Assembly (NCBI GenBank): GCA_023136155.1
Contig: JAGLRT010000090.1
Span: forward strand, 1-13,313
DNA length: 13,313 nt
Direction: 5' to 3'
Origin: Methanosarcinales archaeon
Lineage (GTDB): Archaea > Halobacteriota > Methanosarcinia > Methanosarcinales > Methanocomedenaceae
The notes below the pieces were generated by a model. It searched no databases and had not been told where the DNA came from. It saw nothing but the letters and a program-made list of their open reading frames with translations. Below are positions 6,238 to 12,532 of this stretch, in pieces (position 1 is the first letter of the stretch; each line of letters starts with the position of its first letter). The position numbers and the translations under genes are program-made.

Positions 6238-7639
6238 TTAACTGTTTGTCCCTACCTTTCCCCCGCATCAGCGAAGTGATAATACCTATCGCACATATCA
6301 CAGCAGCTACCACGAAAGCATCGTGGAATCCACCAAGGAAGGCCGTTTCATAGGCTAATCCTGAAGCCTGATTGGATTGGAGCCCGCGGGTGAAAACAGC
6401 TCCGGATATGGCAATCCCTGTGACCATACCCAGATTGCGAACCATTCCGAGCATTCCTCCTGCAATTCCCAGGCGATTTTTTGGTACAGAACCCATGACA
6501 ATGCTGTTGTTGGGGGATTGGAACAACCCCATCCCCAGGCCAATCATCCCAAGCATGAATACTATGTCAAGGAAAGTGGCATCCTGGTCCAGGTTACCCA
6601 GAAAGATTAAAGCCAGACTGGAAACAGCCATACCAAGGCTGCTGAGCATAAATGAATTAGTCCTGTCAGATATCCAGCCGCTTACAGGTGCTACCAATGC
6701 CATTACAAGCGGAACAGCTATCATCGCCGTTGCCATATGCATGGTATTGTATCCCAGAATCTTTTCCATATAAAAAGGCATGAGAAAAAATGCAGCGAAC
6801 ATGGCTACAAAACTCAGGAAACCACTGGTATTGGATGCTGAGAACGGCCTGTTCCGAAACAATGATAGCTCAACCAATGGTTGGTCTGCTTTTTTTTCTG
6901 CTATTACGAACCCCACTAAAAAAAATCCGGACATAACAGACAAGCCGATTATTGCCGGTGAATCCCAGCCCAGTTTCTGACCCCTGGTAATCACTAATAA
7001 CAGTGAGATCAGGCTCATGAACATGAAGATTGCACCTGGAATATCGAATTTCTGGCTGTCATGTGGTGGGTCACGTTTCAGGGTCCTGCTGGCATACACA
7101 GTTCCCAGCAACCCTAATGGAATGTTAATGTAAAAAATACTCTGCCAGCCTATCCAGTGAATAAGGAAACCACCCAAAGCCGGTCCTGCCATTGAACCTA
7201 TACTGACAACTGAACCAATAAGTCCCATTGCTTTGCCACGTTCGGTATGTGGAAACACATCAGTGATAATAGCAGGACCGTTTGCCATTACCATGGCAGC
7301 TCCCAGTCCCTGCACCACGCGGAAGGCTATCAACTGGGTCGCAGATGCAGACAGGCTGCATAGCCCGGACCCCAGGGTAAATATCAACAGTCCCAGGCAA
7401 AATACAGGTTTACGGCCGTACATGTCAGAAAGCCGGCCCAGGGTCAGCAGCAGGGTGGTGATGGTAACCAGGTATGAAAGTATCACCCATTCAATGGTGG
7501 GAATATCTGTGTTAAAATAGTTAGTCAGGGTTGGCAGTGCGATATTTATAATACTGGCATCCAGGGTAGCCATGAAAATTCCAATGGAGACCACTAACAT
7601 GGCGCGCCATTTGTACTTGGGGTCTGGTTCGTTTTGCAT
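6221..7639 (-). CDS. MFS drug/proton antiporter, DHA2 (EmrB/QacA) family
   Basis: A 472-aa inner membrane exporter with about 14 predicted helices, the DHA2 layout. Motif D1 LDASIINIALP is at 26-36, motif A GRLSDMYGRKPVF at 68-80, and the antiporter motif C GSMAGPALGGFL at 148-159. It would extrude lipophilic cations or toxic metabolites in exchange for protons; the substrate cannot be read. The ATG at 7639 has no good ribosome binding site, so a leaderless or weakly translated message is possible. It is convergent with the CcmI-tail gene and ends three bases beyond the shared terminator hairpin region. Its 5' side faces a gene-poor stretch with a broken ORF on the same strand 32 bp upstream. 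Confidence 0.93.
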   Translation of the reverse strand: MQNEPDPKYKWRAMLVVSIGIFMATLDASIINIALPTLTNYFNTDIPTIEWVILSYLVTITTLLLTLGRLSDMYGRKPVFCLGLLIFTLGSGLCSLSASATQLIAFRVVQGLGAAMVMANGPAIITDVFPHTERGKAMGLIGSVVSIGSMAGPALGGFLIHWIGWQSIFYINIPLGLLGTVYASRTLKRDPPHDSQKFDIPGAIFMFMSLISLLLVITRGQKLGWDSPAIIGLSVMSGFFLVGFVIAEKKADQPLVELSLFRNRPFSASNTSGFLSFVAMFAAFFLMPFYMEKILGYNTMHMATAMIAVPLVMALVAPVSGWISDRTNSFMLSSLGMAVSSLALIFLGNLDQDATFLDIVFMLGMIGLGMGLFQSPNNSIVMGSVPKNRLGIAGGMLGMVRNLGMVTGIAISGAVFTRGLQSNQASGLAYETAFLGGFHDAFVVAAVICAIGIITSLMRGKGRDKQLINKKI

Positions 7640-7671
7640 GTATCGATGTGCTTGAATGTTTCAATAGTACA

Positions 7672-7788
7672 TTATTGTTTTTTCAATTTTTTCACATACT
7701 TGTGTGTCAGCAGGCAAGGTTCGGGCAGTTTGTGCTAGCGCCGCAGTGGTGGGGTGGAGAGGTCAAAAGGGATTAGGGTAGAATCCAT
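7672..7788 (-). pseudogene. Short broken ORF with in-frame TAG upstream of MFS gene
   Basis: Starting at ATG 7788 the frame reads 17 residues (MDSTLIPFDLSTPPLRR), meets TAG at 7735-7737, then continues 20 codons (HKLPEPCLLTHKYVKKLKKQ) to TAA. Both halves look protein-like. It may be a decayed gene end or chance. Pyrrolysine decoding is unlikely: TAG ends carS, ccdA and the AOR gene in this window. The region 7640-7887 otherwise holds no gene that I can support. Confidence 0.25.
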
Positions 7789-7887
7789 ATCAGGAAATGT
7801 TGTCAGGCAATATGACGTAAACCAAGAAGAAAGATTGATTACACAGTGAAGTCAATGAATCTGTAATAGAATGGATGTGTTAATTAC

Positions 7888-8037
7888 ATGGAAATTGAAG
7901 AAATGGTAAAGAAGATTGATGCAAAATCACTGAGAGAAGAGGCAAAGAAAAGGGATATTCCCACAAGATGTGTAACCAAGCTGAACCTTGCCAAAGCCCT
8001 GCCCATAGAAGTGTTGGAAGAACTGGCAAAGAAATAG
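7888..8037 (+). CDS. 49-aa helical protein, SAP-like motif
   Basis: ATG 7888 to TAG 8035-8037 encodes a lysine- and glutamate-rich, all-helical 49-aa protein. The core SLREEAKKRDIPTRCVTK then LNLAKAL has the spacing of a SAP-type helix-turn-helix (L-x3-A-K-K-R-x-I-P-T-x12-L-x3-L), a small DNA-binding fold. The likeness is by eye only. No strong ribosome binding site is visible and it stands alone between the MFS and aor-moaD operons. It could be a genuine small protein or the surviving piece of a larger one. Confidence 0.5.
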   Translation: MEIEEMVKKIDAKSLREEAKKRDIPTRCVTKLNLAKALPIEVLEELAKK

Positions 8038-8350
8038 AATAATTAATCGAATGTTGCACCCTATAGGCCTGGAAAAATATTCACTCGGTGTAAGGGAAAA
8101 ACATTAAACCTAAATCATATCAATCAGTTCAAGAACCATCAAATACTGCTAGTGCCGCATCCAGAACCTGTTAGATATCATTTCATTCAATTTGTCCTCA
8201 GCAGGCCGTCCAAAAACTCTCAATTTCACAAATTATATTCCTTTGTTTTAAATTTAAACGCTTAATTGGGCTTATTTCGCAGGGATTTTTTACATTTGGG
8301 ACAGCCTGTATGCGTGTTTTTGATGCCTCTTTTTTGCAAAACGGGGTCCG
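8038..8350. other. Gene-poor stretch with protein-like fragments
   Basis: No intact gene is supported. On the minus strand a GTG-started 26-codon frame (8149-8229; VKLRVFGRPAEDKLNEMI...) stops at TAG and stays open for 15 more codons. A second minus-strand frame at 8262-8393 encodes a CxxC-containing stretch overlapping the end of moaD. On the plus strand ATG 8051 gives only 18 aa. The 13-mer TGCTAGTGCCGCA (8147-8159) recurs with one change at 7733-7745. Confidence 0.35.
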
Positions 8351-8632
8351 TTACCCACCCGCAATTGGAGGTATTATGACAATAACATCCCCATCATCGA
8401 GTTGAGTATCAAGTCCATTGAGGTAGTCAATATCTCTACCATTTATTATCATTTTAATACCGGACTTTAGGTTTGTCCCGTTCATTATAGCTTGTTTTAA
8501 CCTCTTTCCAAATTTTTCTATAAGCTTCTGTATTACTGTGCCAGCTGTGTCGTGAGGGGTGCATAAAAGTTCAATTGAAGATTCTCCCGTAATCATACGA
8601 ATAGTGGCAAGAAACTTTATTAATATTTTCAC
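8351..8632 (-). CDS. MoaD/ThiS-family sulfur carrier beside AOR
   Basis: A 93-aa ubiquitin-fold sulfur carrier ending in the essential diglycine (VIVIIPPIAGG). The C-terminus is activated by an adenylating enzyme and thiocarboxylated to deliver sulfur, in MoaD to the pterin dithiolene. The N-terminus KILIKFLATIRMITGE is typical. The frame extends to TTG 8647, but GTG 8632 is preferred because GGAG lies 9 nt upstream and the protein then starts at the first beta strand. It lies 37 bp downstream of the AOR gene, a frequent pairing that points to tungstopterin synthesis for that enzyme. A small hairpin (AACGG-ACC-CCGTT on the minus strand, 8340-8352) overlaps its stop and is followed by TT. Confidence 0.9.
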   Translation of the reverse strand: MKILIKFLATIRMITGESSIELLCTPHDTAGTVIQKLIEKFGKRLKQAIMNGTNLKSGIKMIINGRDIDYLNGLDTQLDDGDVIVIIPPIAGG

Positions 8633-8666
8633 AACTGCCGTCTCCAATTATGCAGCAAAAGTAAAT

Positions 8667-8681
8667 GGGCTATAACAGCCC
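8667..8681 (-). other. Small hairpin overlapping the AOR stop codon
   Basis: Perfect 5-bp arms GGGCT / AGCCC around a 5-nt loop enclose the TAG stop of the AOR gene. In the aor-moaD transcript it could influence coupling or processing. It is short enough to be chance. Confidence 0.35.
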
Positions 8682-10484
8682 AAGTTCTTTAAGCTTCTTT
8701 TCCGTAGGTTTGCCGTTTTCCCAACCGCGGAGCTCATAATATTCGGGAAGCATTTTTGACAGATGTGAAGTCTTCCCTTTAGCCGGCCCGTCAGGCATTG
8801 GTTCCTGCAGTAATCTCTTAGGTAATGTATCCTGTTTTTCATCAACCCCGTATATATTGTTCAAAAGCCTTTCAATATTTGTCACTCTCTCACCTATAGT
8901 CAACACTTCAGTCTCATCCAGATCCCACCCGGTGATGCTCGCCAACAAACCTGAATAGTCTGATATTCCAAGAGCAAAAGTATTGAACAGGCATACTCCT
9001 GCTGAATTAACAACCGAAGTAAAATCCTGGAAAGTTTTTGTCCACTGGGCTTTGTCTTTGGTCACGTCCGGGTCCAATTTTTCAGGCAATCCCAGGATCT
9101 CGGGAGAGATCATATAACCGCTAACATGACAGCCACCTCGATTTGCAGTTGCGTAATTGATTCCCATCCCCTGAATGGCACGGGGATCATAGGCCGGAAT
9201 TTCCAGACCCTTAACAGTCATGGATAGATCAGGTGCTCCATATTTTTCGGCCAGCTTTTTTGAGCCAAGTGCTAGATCTGCGCCAATCCCAGCATTATAT
9301 GCAGTTTTCCATACAGCCTCTACCATTGCCCCGGCGTTTCCAAATTTAAGATCAAGACCATGCAGTTTTGACTCCGGGATATTCCCTTTTTCCACAAGTT
9401 CCATAGCACATGCAATGGTTGAACCCATAGAAATGGTGTCAAGTCCCAGTTCATTGGATAAATGGTTAGCTTTGGTTATTGCATCAAGTTCTTTTATTCC
9501 ACAGTCAGAGCCAAAAGCAAAAATAGTCTCATACTCAGGTCCTTCACTTTTAGTTACACTAAATGGTCCACCTGGAACTTCTGAAATCCTCCCACATCCT
9601 ATTGTACAGCCCCAACATGCACTTTTCCCGATAAGGTATGAATCAGTGAGAGTTTCACCGCTTTGATTATCTGCCTCAGGGAAATATCCGGTCTGGAAAT
9701 TTCGTGTAGGATAAGCACCGTGCTCGTTGATAACATTAACAAGTACTGCGGTTCCGTAGGTTGGAAGTCCTTGACTTGTTACTGCATTTTCCTTAATCTT
9801 TTCACTGGCTTCTTTGACGCGTTCTTTCATCTCATCCGGTCTGGCAATTGGAACTTTCCCGATACCATAGACAGCTATGGCTTTGAGGTTCTTACTGCCC
9901 ATGACAGCACCGGCACCACACCGTCCAGCTGCTCGATACTTTTCATTGATTATACATGCCATTGAAACCATTTTTTCACCAGCAGGCCCTATGCAGGCTA
10001 CCGATGCTTTTGGCTCACCGATTTCTTCAAGTATCTGATCCGTTGTCGAAAATGTTGTCATACCCCATAGATGGGCCGCATCCATGAGTTGTGCCTTGCC
10101 ATTGACTATTTTAAGATATACAGGAGTATCTGAAGCGCCTTTGACTATAACTGCGTCATATCCTGCAAATTTTAGATAAGGACCCCATTTTCCTCCCGAA
10201 TTCGCACTCCCAACTAAACCAGTAAGCGGGGATTTCATAGTTATTACGTGATACCTCCCACCTGTTGGAAAATTTGTACCTGTTGCAGGTCCAGTCGCAA
10301 ATACAATAGTATTCTCAGGTCCGAGCGGGTTTATATCTGGTTTAATATCCTCAGATATTATCTTTAGTCCAACCCCTTTTCCTCCAAGAAACTTTCGTGC
10401 TATGCTTTCATCTAAATGTATATCGCTAAGTTTGCCACTACTCAAATCTACTTCCAATATTTTTCCAATGTAACCACTAACCAT
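8670..10484 (-). CDS. aor: Aldehyde:ferredoxin oxidoreductase family (tungsten enzyme)
   Basis: A cytoplasmic tungsten-bispterin enzyme that oxidises aldehydes to acids (or reverses this) with ferredoxin. Length is 604 aa against 605 for the Pyrococcus AOR. The [4Fe-4S] ligands are C290-x2-C293-x3-C297 (CWGCTIGC) and C498 (NSAGVC), the family spacing. Other hallmarks: FLGGKGVGLKI, NPLGPENTIVFATGPATGT, SANSGGKWGPYLKFAGYDAV and GRCGAGAVMGSKNLKAI. The frame opens at ATG 10499, but ATG 10484 is chosen: GGGAGGA stands 6 nt upstream. The pterin motifs read NxxGLD and NxxGVC instead of DxxGL(C/D). The aldehyde substrate cannot be told. It is first in an operon with the MoaD-like gene, divergent from thiC. 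Confidence 0.95.
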   Translation of the reverse strand: MVSGYIGKILEVDLSSGKLSDIHLDESIARKFLGGKGVGLKIISEDIKPDINPLGPENTIVFATGPATGTNFPTGGRYHVITMKSPLTGLVGSANSGGKWGPYLKFAGYDAVIVKGASDTPVYLKIVNGKAQLMDAAHLWGMTTFSTTDQILEEIGEPKASVACIGPAGEKMVSMACIINEKYRAAGRCGAGAVMGSKNLKAIAVYGIGKVPIARPDEMKERVKEASEKIKENAVTSQGLPTYGTAVLVNVINEHGAYPTRNFQTGYFPEADNQSGETLTDSYLIGKSACWGCTIGCGRISEVPGGPFSVTKSEGPEYETIFAFGSDCGIKELDAITKANHLSNELGLDTISMGSTIACAMELVEKGNIPESKLHGLDLKFGNAGAMVEAVWKTAYNAGIGADLALGSKKLAEKYGAPDLSMTVKGLEIPAYDPRAIQGMGINYATANRGGCHVSGYMISPEILGLPEKLDPDVTKDKAQWTKTFQDFTSVVNSAGVCLFNTFALGISDYSGLLASITGWDLDETEVLTIGERVTNIERLLNNIYGVDEKQDTLPKRLLQEPMPDGPAKGKTSHLSKMLPEYYELRGWENGKPTEKKLKELGLL

Positions 10485-10490
10485 ATAGAT

Positions 10491-10497
10491 TCCTCCC
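10491..10497 (-). promoter_or_regulatory. Ribosome binding site deciding the AOR start
   Basis: GGGAGGA on the minus strand lies 6 nt before ATG 10484 and overlaps the alternative ATG 10499, which has no such site. This supports the 604-aa product. Confidence 0.8.
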
Positions 10498-10565
10498 ATG
10501 TGAATCTAATCTTGCTATAACATCAATTTCTATTTAAAACAATGAAATAGTTTGTTGTTGCAAGA

Positions 10566-10576
10566 TTTTTTATAAA
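10566..10576 (-). promoter_or_regulatory. Probable TATA box of aor-moaD
   Basis: TTTATAAAAAA on the minus strand, about 85 nt before the AOR start, is the best TATA match in the region and implies a leader of about 55 nt. Inverted 8-mers GCAAGATT / AATCTTGC (10560-10567, 10508-10515) flank the presumed start site. Confidence 0.5.
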
Positions 10577-10630
10577 TATATTTGCTTAAGGTATTAATAT
10601 AGATTTGTTTTTTTTCAAAGCAGTCCATCC

Positions 10631-10666
10631 GTAAAGCATTTTATCCTTTTGCTTTAAGGGCTTTAC
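10631..10666. promoter_or_regulatory. Overlapping inverted repeats between aor and thiC
   Basis: TAAAGCA (10632-10638) matches TGCTTTA (10650-10656) around an 11-nt loop. The overlapping GTAAAGC (10631-10637) matches GCTTTAC (10660-10666). The two pairings exclude each other. As DNA they are three copies of a GCTTTA-type half-site. Their role is unknown. Confidence 0.45.
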
Positions 10667-10700
10667 CAGTTAATATTCCCATCACTCAACCAAAACTGCC

Positions 10701-10724
10701 TTAAATCAAGTTCACTTGATTTAA
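10701..10724. promoter_or_regulatory. Perfect 24-bp palindrome upstream of thiC
   Basis: Arms TTAAATCAAG / CTTGATTTAA, 10 bp each with no mismatch, around TTCA. It ends about 24 bp before the probable thiC TATA box (TATTATAA, 10748-10755). It is a good candidate operator for a dimeric regulator. Archaeal thiC genes are known to be controlled by ThiR proteins (HTH plus ThiN domain), so ThiR is a reasonable guess. I see no TPP riboswitch signature here. Confidence 0.6.
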
Positions 10725-10747
10725 ACTAAAGTAAATTTTTTAATAAG

Positions 10748-10796
10748 TATTATAACCAAGTACGCTATCTATATCCCAACCAAATTATTTCGGTGT
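10748..10796 (+). promoter_or_regulatory. thiC core promoter and ribosome binding site
   Basis: TATTATAA at 10748-10755 would start transcription near 10778, leaving a leader of about 24 nt. GGTGT (10792-10796) lies 5 nt before the ATG as ribosome binding site. Confidence 0.5.
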
Positions 10797-10801
10797 AAAA
10801 T

Positions 10802-12082
10802 ATGAGTCTGATAGAAGAAGCAAATAAAGGTAACATCACTGATGAGATGAAAGAAGTAGCCGCAGCAGAAGGAGTTGAACCAGACTTCGTGCGAAGGGGA
10901 ATTGCTGCAGGCCGGATAGTTATTCCTGTTACTCCATACAGGGAAATTAGACATTGCGGCATCGGCAAAGGTCTTACTACCAAGGTCAATGCGTCCATAG
11001 GTACATCTTCTGATATTGTGGATATTAGCCTTGAAATAGAGAAAGCAAAGGTAGCAGAAGCAGCCGGAGCTGATACACTTATGGAACTATCAACAGGCGG
11101 CGATTTCCTTGATATCAGGAAACAAGTGGTTGATGCCACATCACTGTCTGTGGGTTGCGTGCCACTGTACCAGGCATTTATCGAAGCGGCAAGGAAGTAT
11201 GGCTCAGTGGTGGATATGAAGGAGGATGAACTTTTCAAGGCCACTGAAGACCAGGCAAAAATCGGGTCAAATTTCATGGCCATACATACAGGTATAAACC
11301 TGTTCACAGTGGAGCGATTAAAGAACCATGGACGCTACGGCGGATTGTGTTCCAGGGGCGGCGCATTCATGACAGCCTGGATGATTCACAACGAGAAGGA
11401 AAACCCGCTGTATAGTGAGTTCGATTACCTGCTTGAGATATTGAAGGAACATGAGGTCACGCTCTCCACGGGTAACGGTATGCGCGCAGGGGCAGTACAT
11501 GATGCTACCGACCGGGCCCAGATACAGGAATTGGTCATAAACTCTGAACTGTCTGACAGGGCCCATGAGGCTGGTGTGCAGACTATTGTGGAAGGTCCGG
11601 GACATGTGCCTATTGATGAGATAAAAACTAATGTGACGTTGATGAAGCGGATGAGCGGAGATAAGCCGTTCTATATGCTGGGACCGCTGGTGTCTGATGT
11701 GGCTCCGGGGTATGACCATATTGTAACTGCCATCGGTGCATCCATATCAAGTGCGGCAGGATGCGATTTCCTGTGCTATGTTACACCTGCAGAACACTTG
11801 GCGCTGCCAAATGTGGAGGATGTTAGGACGGGTGTGATTACGTCAAGGATAGCTGCTCATATAGGGGATATGATAAAGTTGGGTAAGCGTGATCAGGACC
11901 TGGCAATGGCTCGGGCACGGCGTGACCTGGACTGGGAGAAGATGTACGAGCTTGCTATTGACCCAGAGCATGCCAGGCATATCAGGGACAGCCGGGCGCC
12001 TGATGATAATGAAGCATGTACCATGTGCGGGAATTACTGCGCGCTTAAGATCGTGCGAGAGAATTTAAATCTGGCGAAATAA
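10802..12082 (+). CDS. thiC: Phosphomethylpyrimidine synthase (HMP-P synthase)
   Basis: A radical SAM enzyme that rearranges aminoimidazole ribotide to HMP phosphate, the pyrimidine half of thiamine. The 426-aa length is that of the short archaeal/anaerobe type lacking the N-terminal extension of long bacterial and plant ThiC. Conserved parts include TKVNASIGTSSD, ADTLMELSTGGD, RGGAFMTAWM, STGNGMRAGAVHDATDRAQ and EGPGHVPIDEI. The C-terminal cluster motif reads C406-TM-C409-GNY-C413, spacing x2/x3, against x2/x4 in long bacterial enzymes. Start and GGTGT site are clear. The divergent AOR gene shares the upstream region and a strong hairpin follows the stop. Confidence 0.96.
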   Translation: MSLIEEANKGNITDEMKEVAAAEGVEPDFVRRGIAAGRIVIPVTPYREIRHCGIGKGLTTKVNASIGTSSDIVDISLEIEKAKVAEAAGADTLMELSTGGDFLDIRKQVVDATSLSVGCVPLYQAFIEAARKYGSVVDMKEDELFKATEDQAKIGSNFMAIHTGINLFTVERLKNHGRYGGLCSRGGAFMTAWMIHNEKENPLYSEFDYLLEILKEHEVTLSTGNGMRAGAVHDATDRAQIQELVINSELSDRAHEAGVQTIVEGPGHVPIDEIKTNVTLMKRMSGDKPFYMLGPLVSDVAPGYDHIVTAIGASISSAAGCDFLCYVTPAEHLALPNVEDVRTGVITSRIAAHIGDMIKLGKRDQDLAMARARRDLDWEKMYELAIDPEHARHIRDSRAPDDNEACTMCGNYCALKIVRENLNLAK

Positions 12083-12084
12083 AA

Positions 12085-12125
12085 GGGTCCATTTTGGAGC
12101 CATCTTGTAAAGATGGCTCTGGCCC
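12085..12125 (+). terminator. Strong hairpin after thiC
   Basis: A perfect 10-bp stem GAGCCATCTT / AAGATGGCTC with loop GTA (12097-12119) is extended by one G-U pair. An outer GGGTC / GGCCC stem (12085-12089, 12121-12125) closes it further. It begins 3 nt after the stop codon. There is a loosely T-rich tract beyond it rather than a clean U-run, so it may stabilise or end the thiC message. Confidence 0.6.
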
Positions 12126-12173
12126 ACAGTCTTCACTTTATCTTAATAGTTATATTCTGCAGCTTTCAGGCTG

Positions 12174-12207
12174 TCCGACTATCAATCAAGTGTTGAATAT
12201 GGTCGGA
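12174..12207. other. 34-nt stem-loop in the thiC-argG gap
   Basis: TCCGACTAT pairs with ATGGTCGGA (one G-U pair) around a 16-nt loop that itself holds TCAA/TTGA. A smaller CGATT-GGA-AATCG hairpin follows at 12230-12242. Both lie in the 450-bp gap between thiC and argG, which has no supported gene. They could belong to a small RNA or to a long 3' UTR. Confidence 0.4.
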
Positions 12208-12276
12208 GATTCGTGAATATATTATTATACGATTGGAAATCGAAATGCATATATCTTCTATCAGTTCAGGGTTTTA

Positions 12277-12417
12277 TTAAACAACCTTTTTTCGAGATTT
12301 GATAATTTTCTTGCTGACGTGGCCTTTTTCTATCTTATTTATGTTGTCTACCATTTTTTTTAGGGGAACCAAAGACGATTTTATTTTCCATTCATGTTTA
12401 AGATATATAAGAAAGAA
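12277..12417 (-). other. Lysine-rich open frame, possible gene fragment
   Basis: A 46-codon stop-free frame on the minus strand in otherwise AT-rich DNA. The last 25 codons start with ATG 12354 (MVDNINKIEKGHVSKKIIKS and five more). It is very basic and lysine rich with no ribosome binding site, and upstream codons (HEWKIKSSLVPLKK) also look protein-like. It could be a relic of a gene end, a microprotein or a chance frame in A-rich sequence. Confidence 0.22.
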
Positions 12418-12454
12418 TTATTATTATGTTAAAGCTGTAACTAAAGAAAGTTCA

Positions 12455-12469
12455 AATATCTTATATATT
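12455..12469 (+). promoter_or_regulatory. Probable argG TATA region
   Basis: AAATATCTTATATATTA holds a TATA-like core about 70 nt before argG. TCTTATATAT (12459-12468) is the exact reverse complement of ATATATAAGA at 12403-12412, so TATA-like elements face both ways here. The leader of about 45 nt contains GATGAT just before the start codon. Confidence 0.4.
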
Positions 12470-12532
12470 ATTCGATGATTTAACATCCGTTTTCATTGAG
12501 ATGATTGACAATAAAAAAGGATATGATGATAA

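Noticed and set aside
7735..7737. Pyrrolysine codon (TAG) in a short minus-strand ORF
   Set aside because: TAG serves as an ordinary stop for carS, ccdA, the AOR gene and the 49-aa ORF in this window, and the ORF has no recognised family. A decayed or chance frame is simpler.
7700..7790. tRNA-like G-rich segment
   Set aside because: No acceptor stem, anticodon arm or GGTTCGA T-arm can be assembled.
8630..8647. TTG start for the MoaD-like protein
   Set aside because: No ribosome binding site precedes it, while GTG 8632 has GGAG at 9 nt and gives the normal family N-terminus.
9220..9965. Plus-strand open frames within the AOR gene
   Set aside because: They are antisense shadows of a well-supported coding sequence and encode low-complexity products of no recognisable family.
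10577..10801. TPP riboswitch before thiC
   Set aside because: The conserved CUGAGA and the downstream ACCUGAUC-type elements are not visible, and the predicted leader of about 24 nt is too short.
10765..11719. Minus-strand open frames within thiC
   Set aside because: They are antisense to a strongly conserved gene and have no protein-family features.
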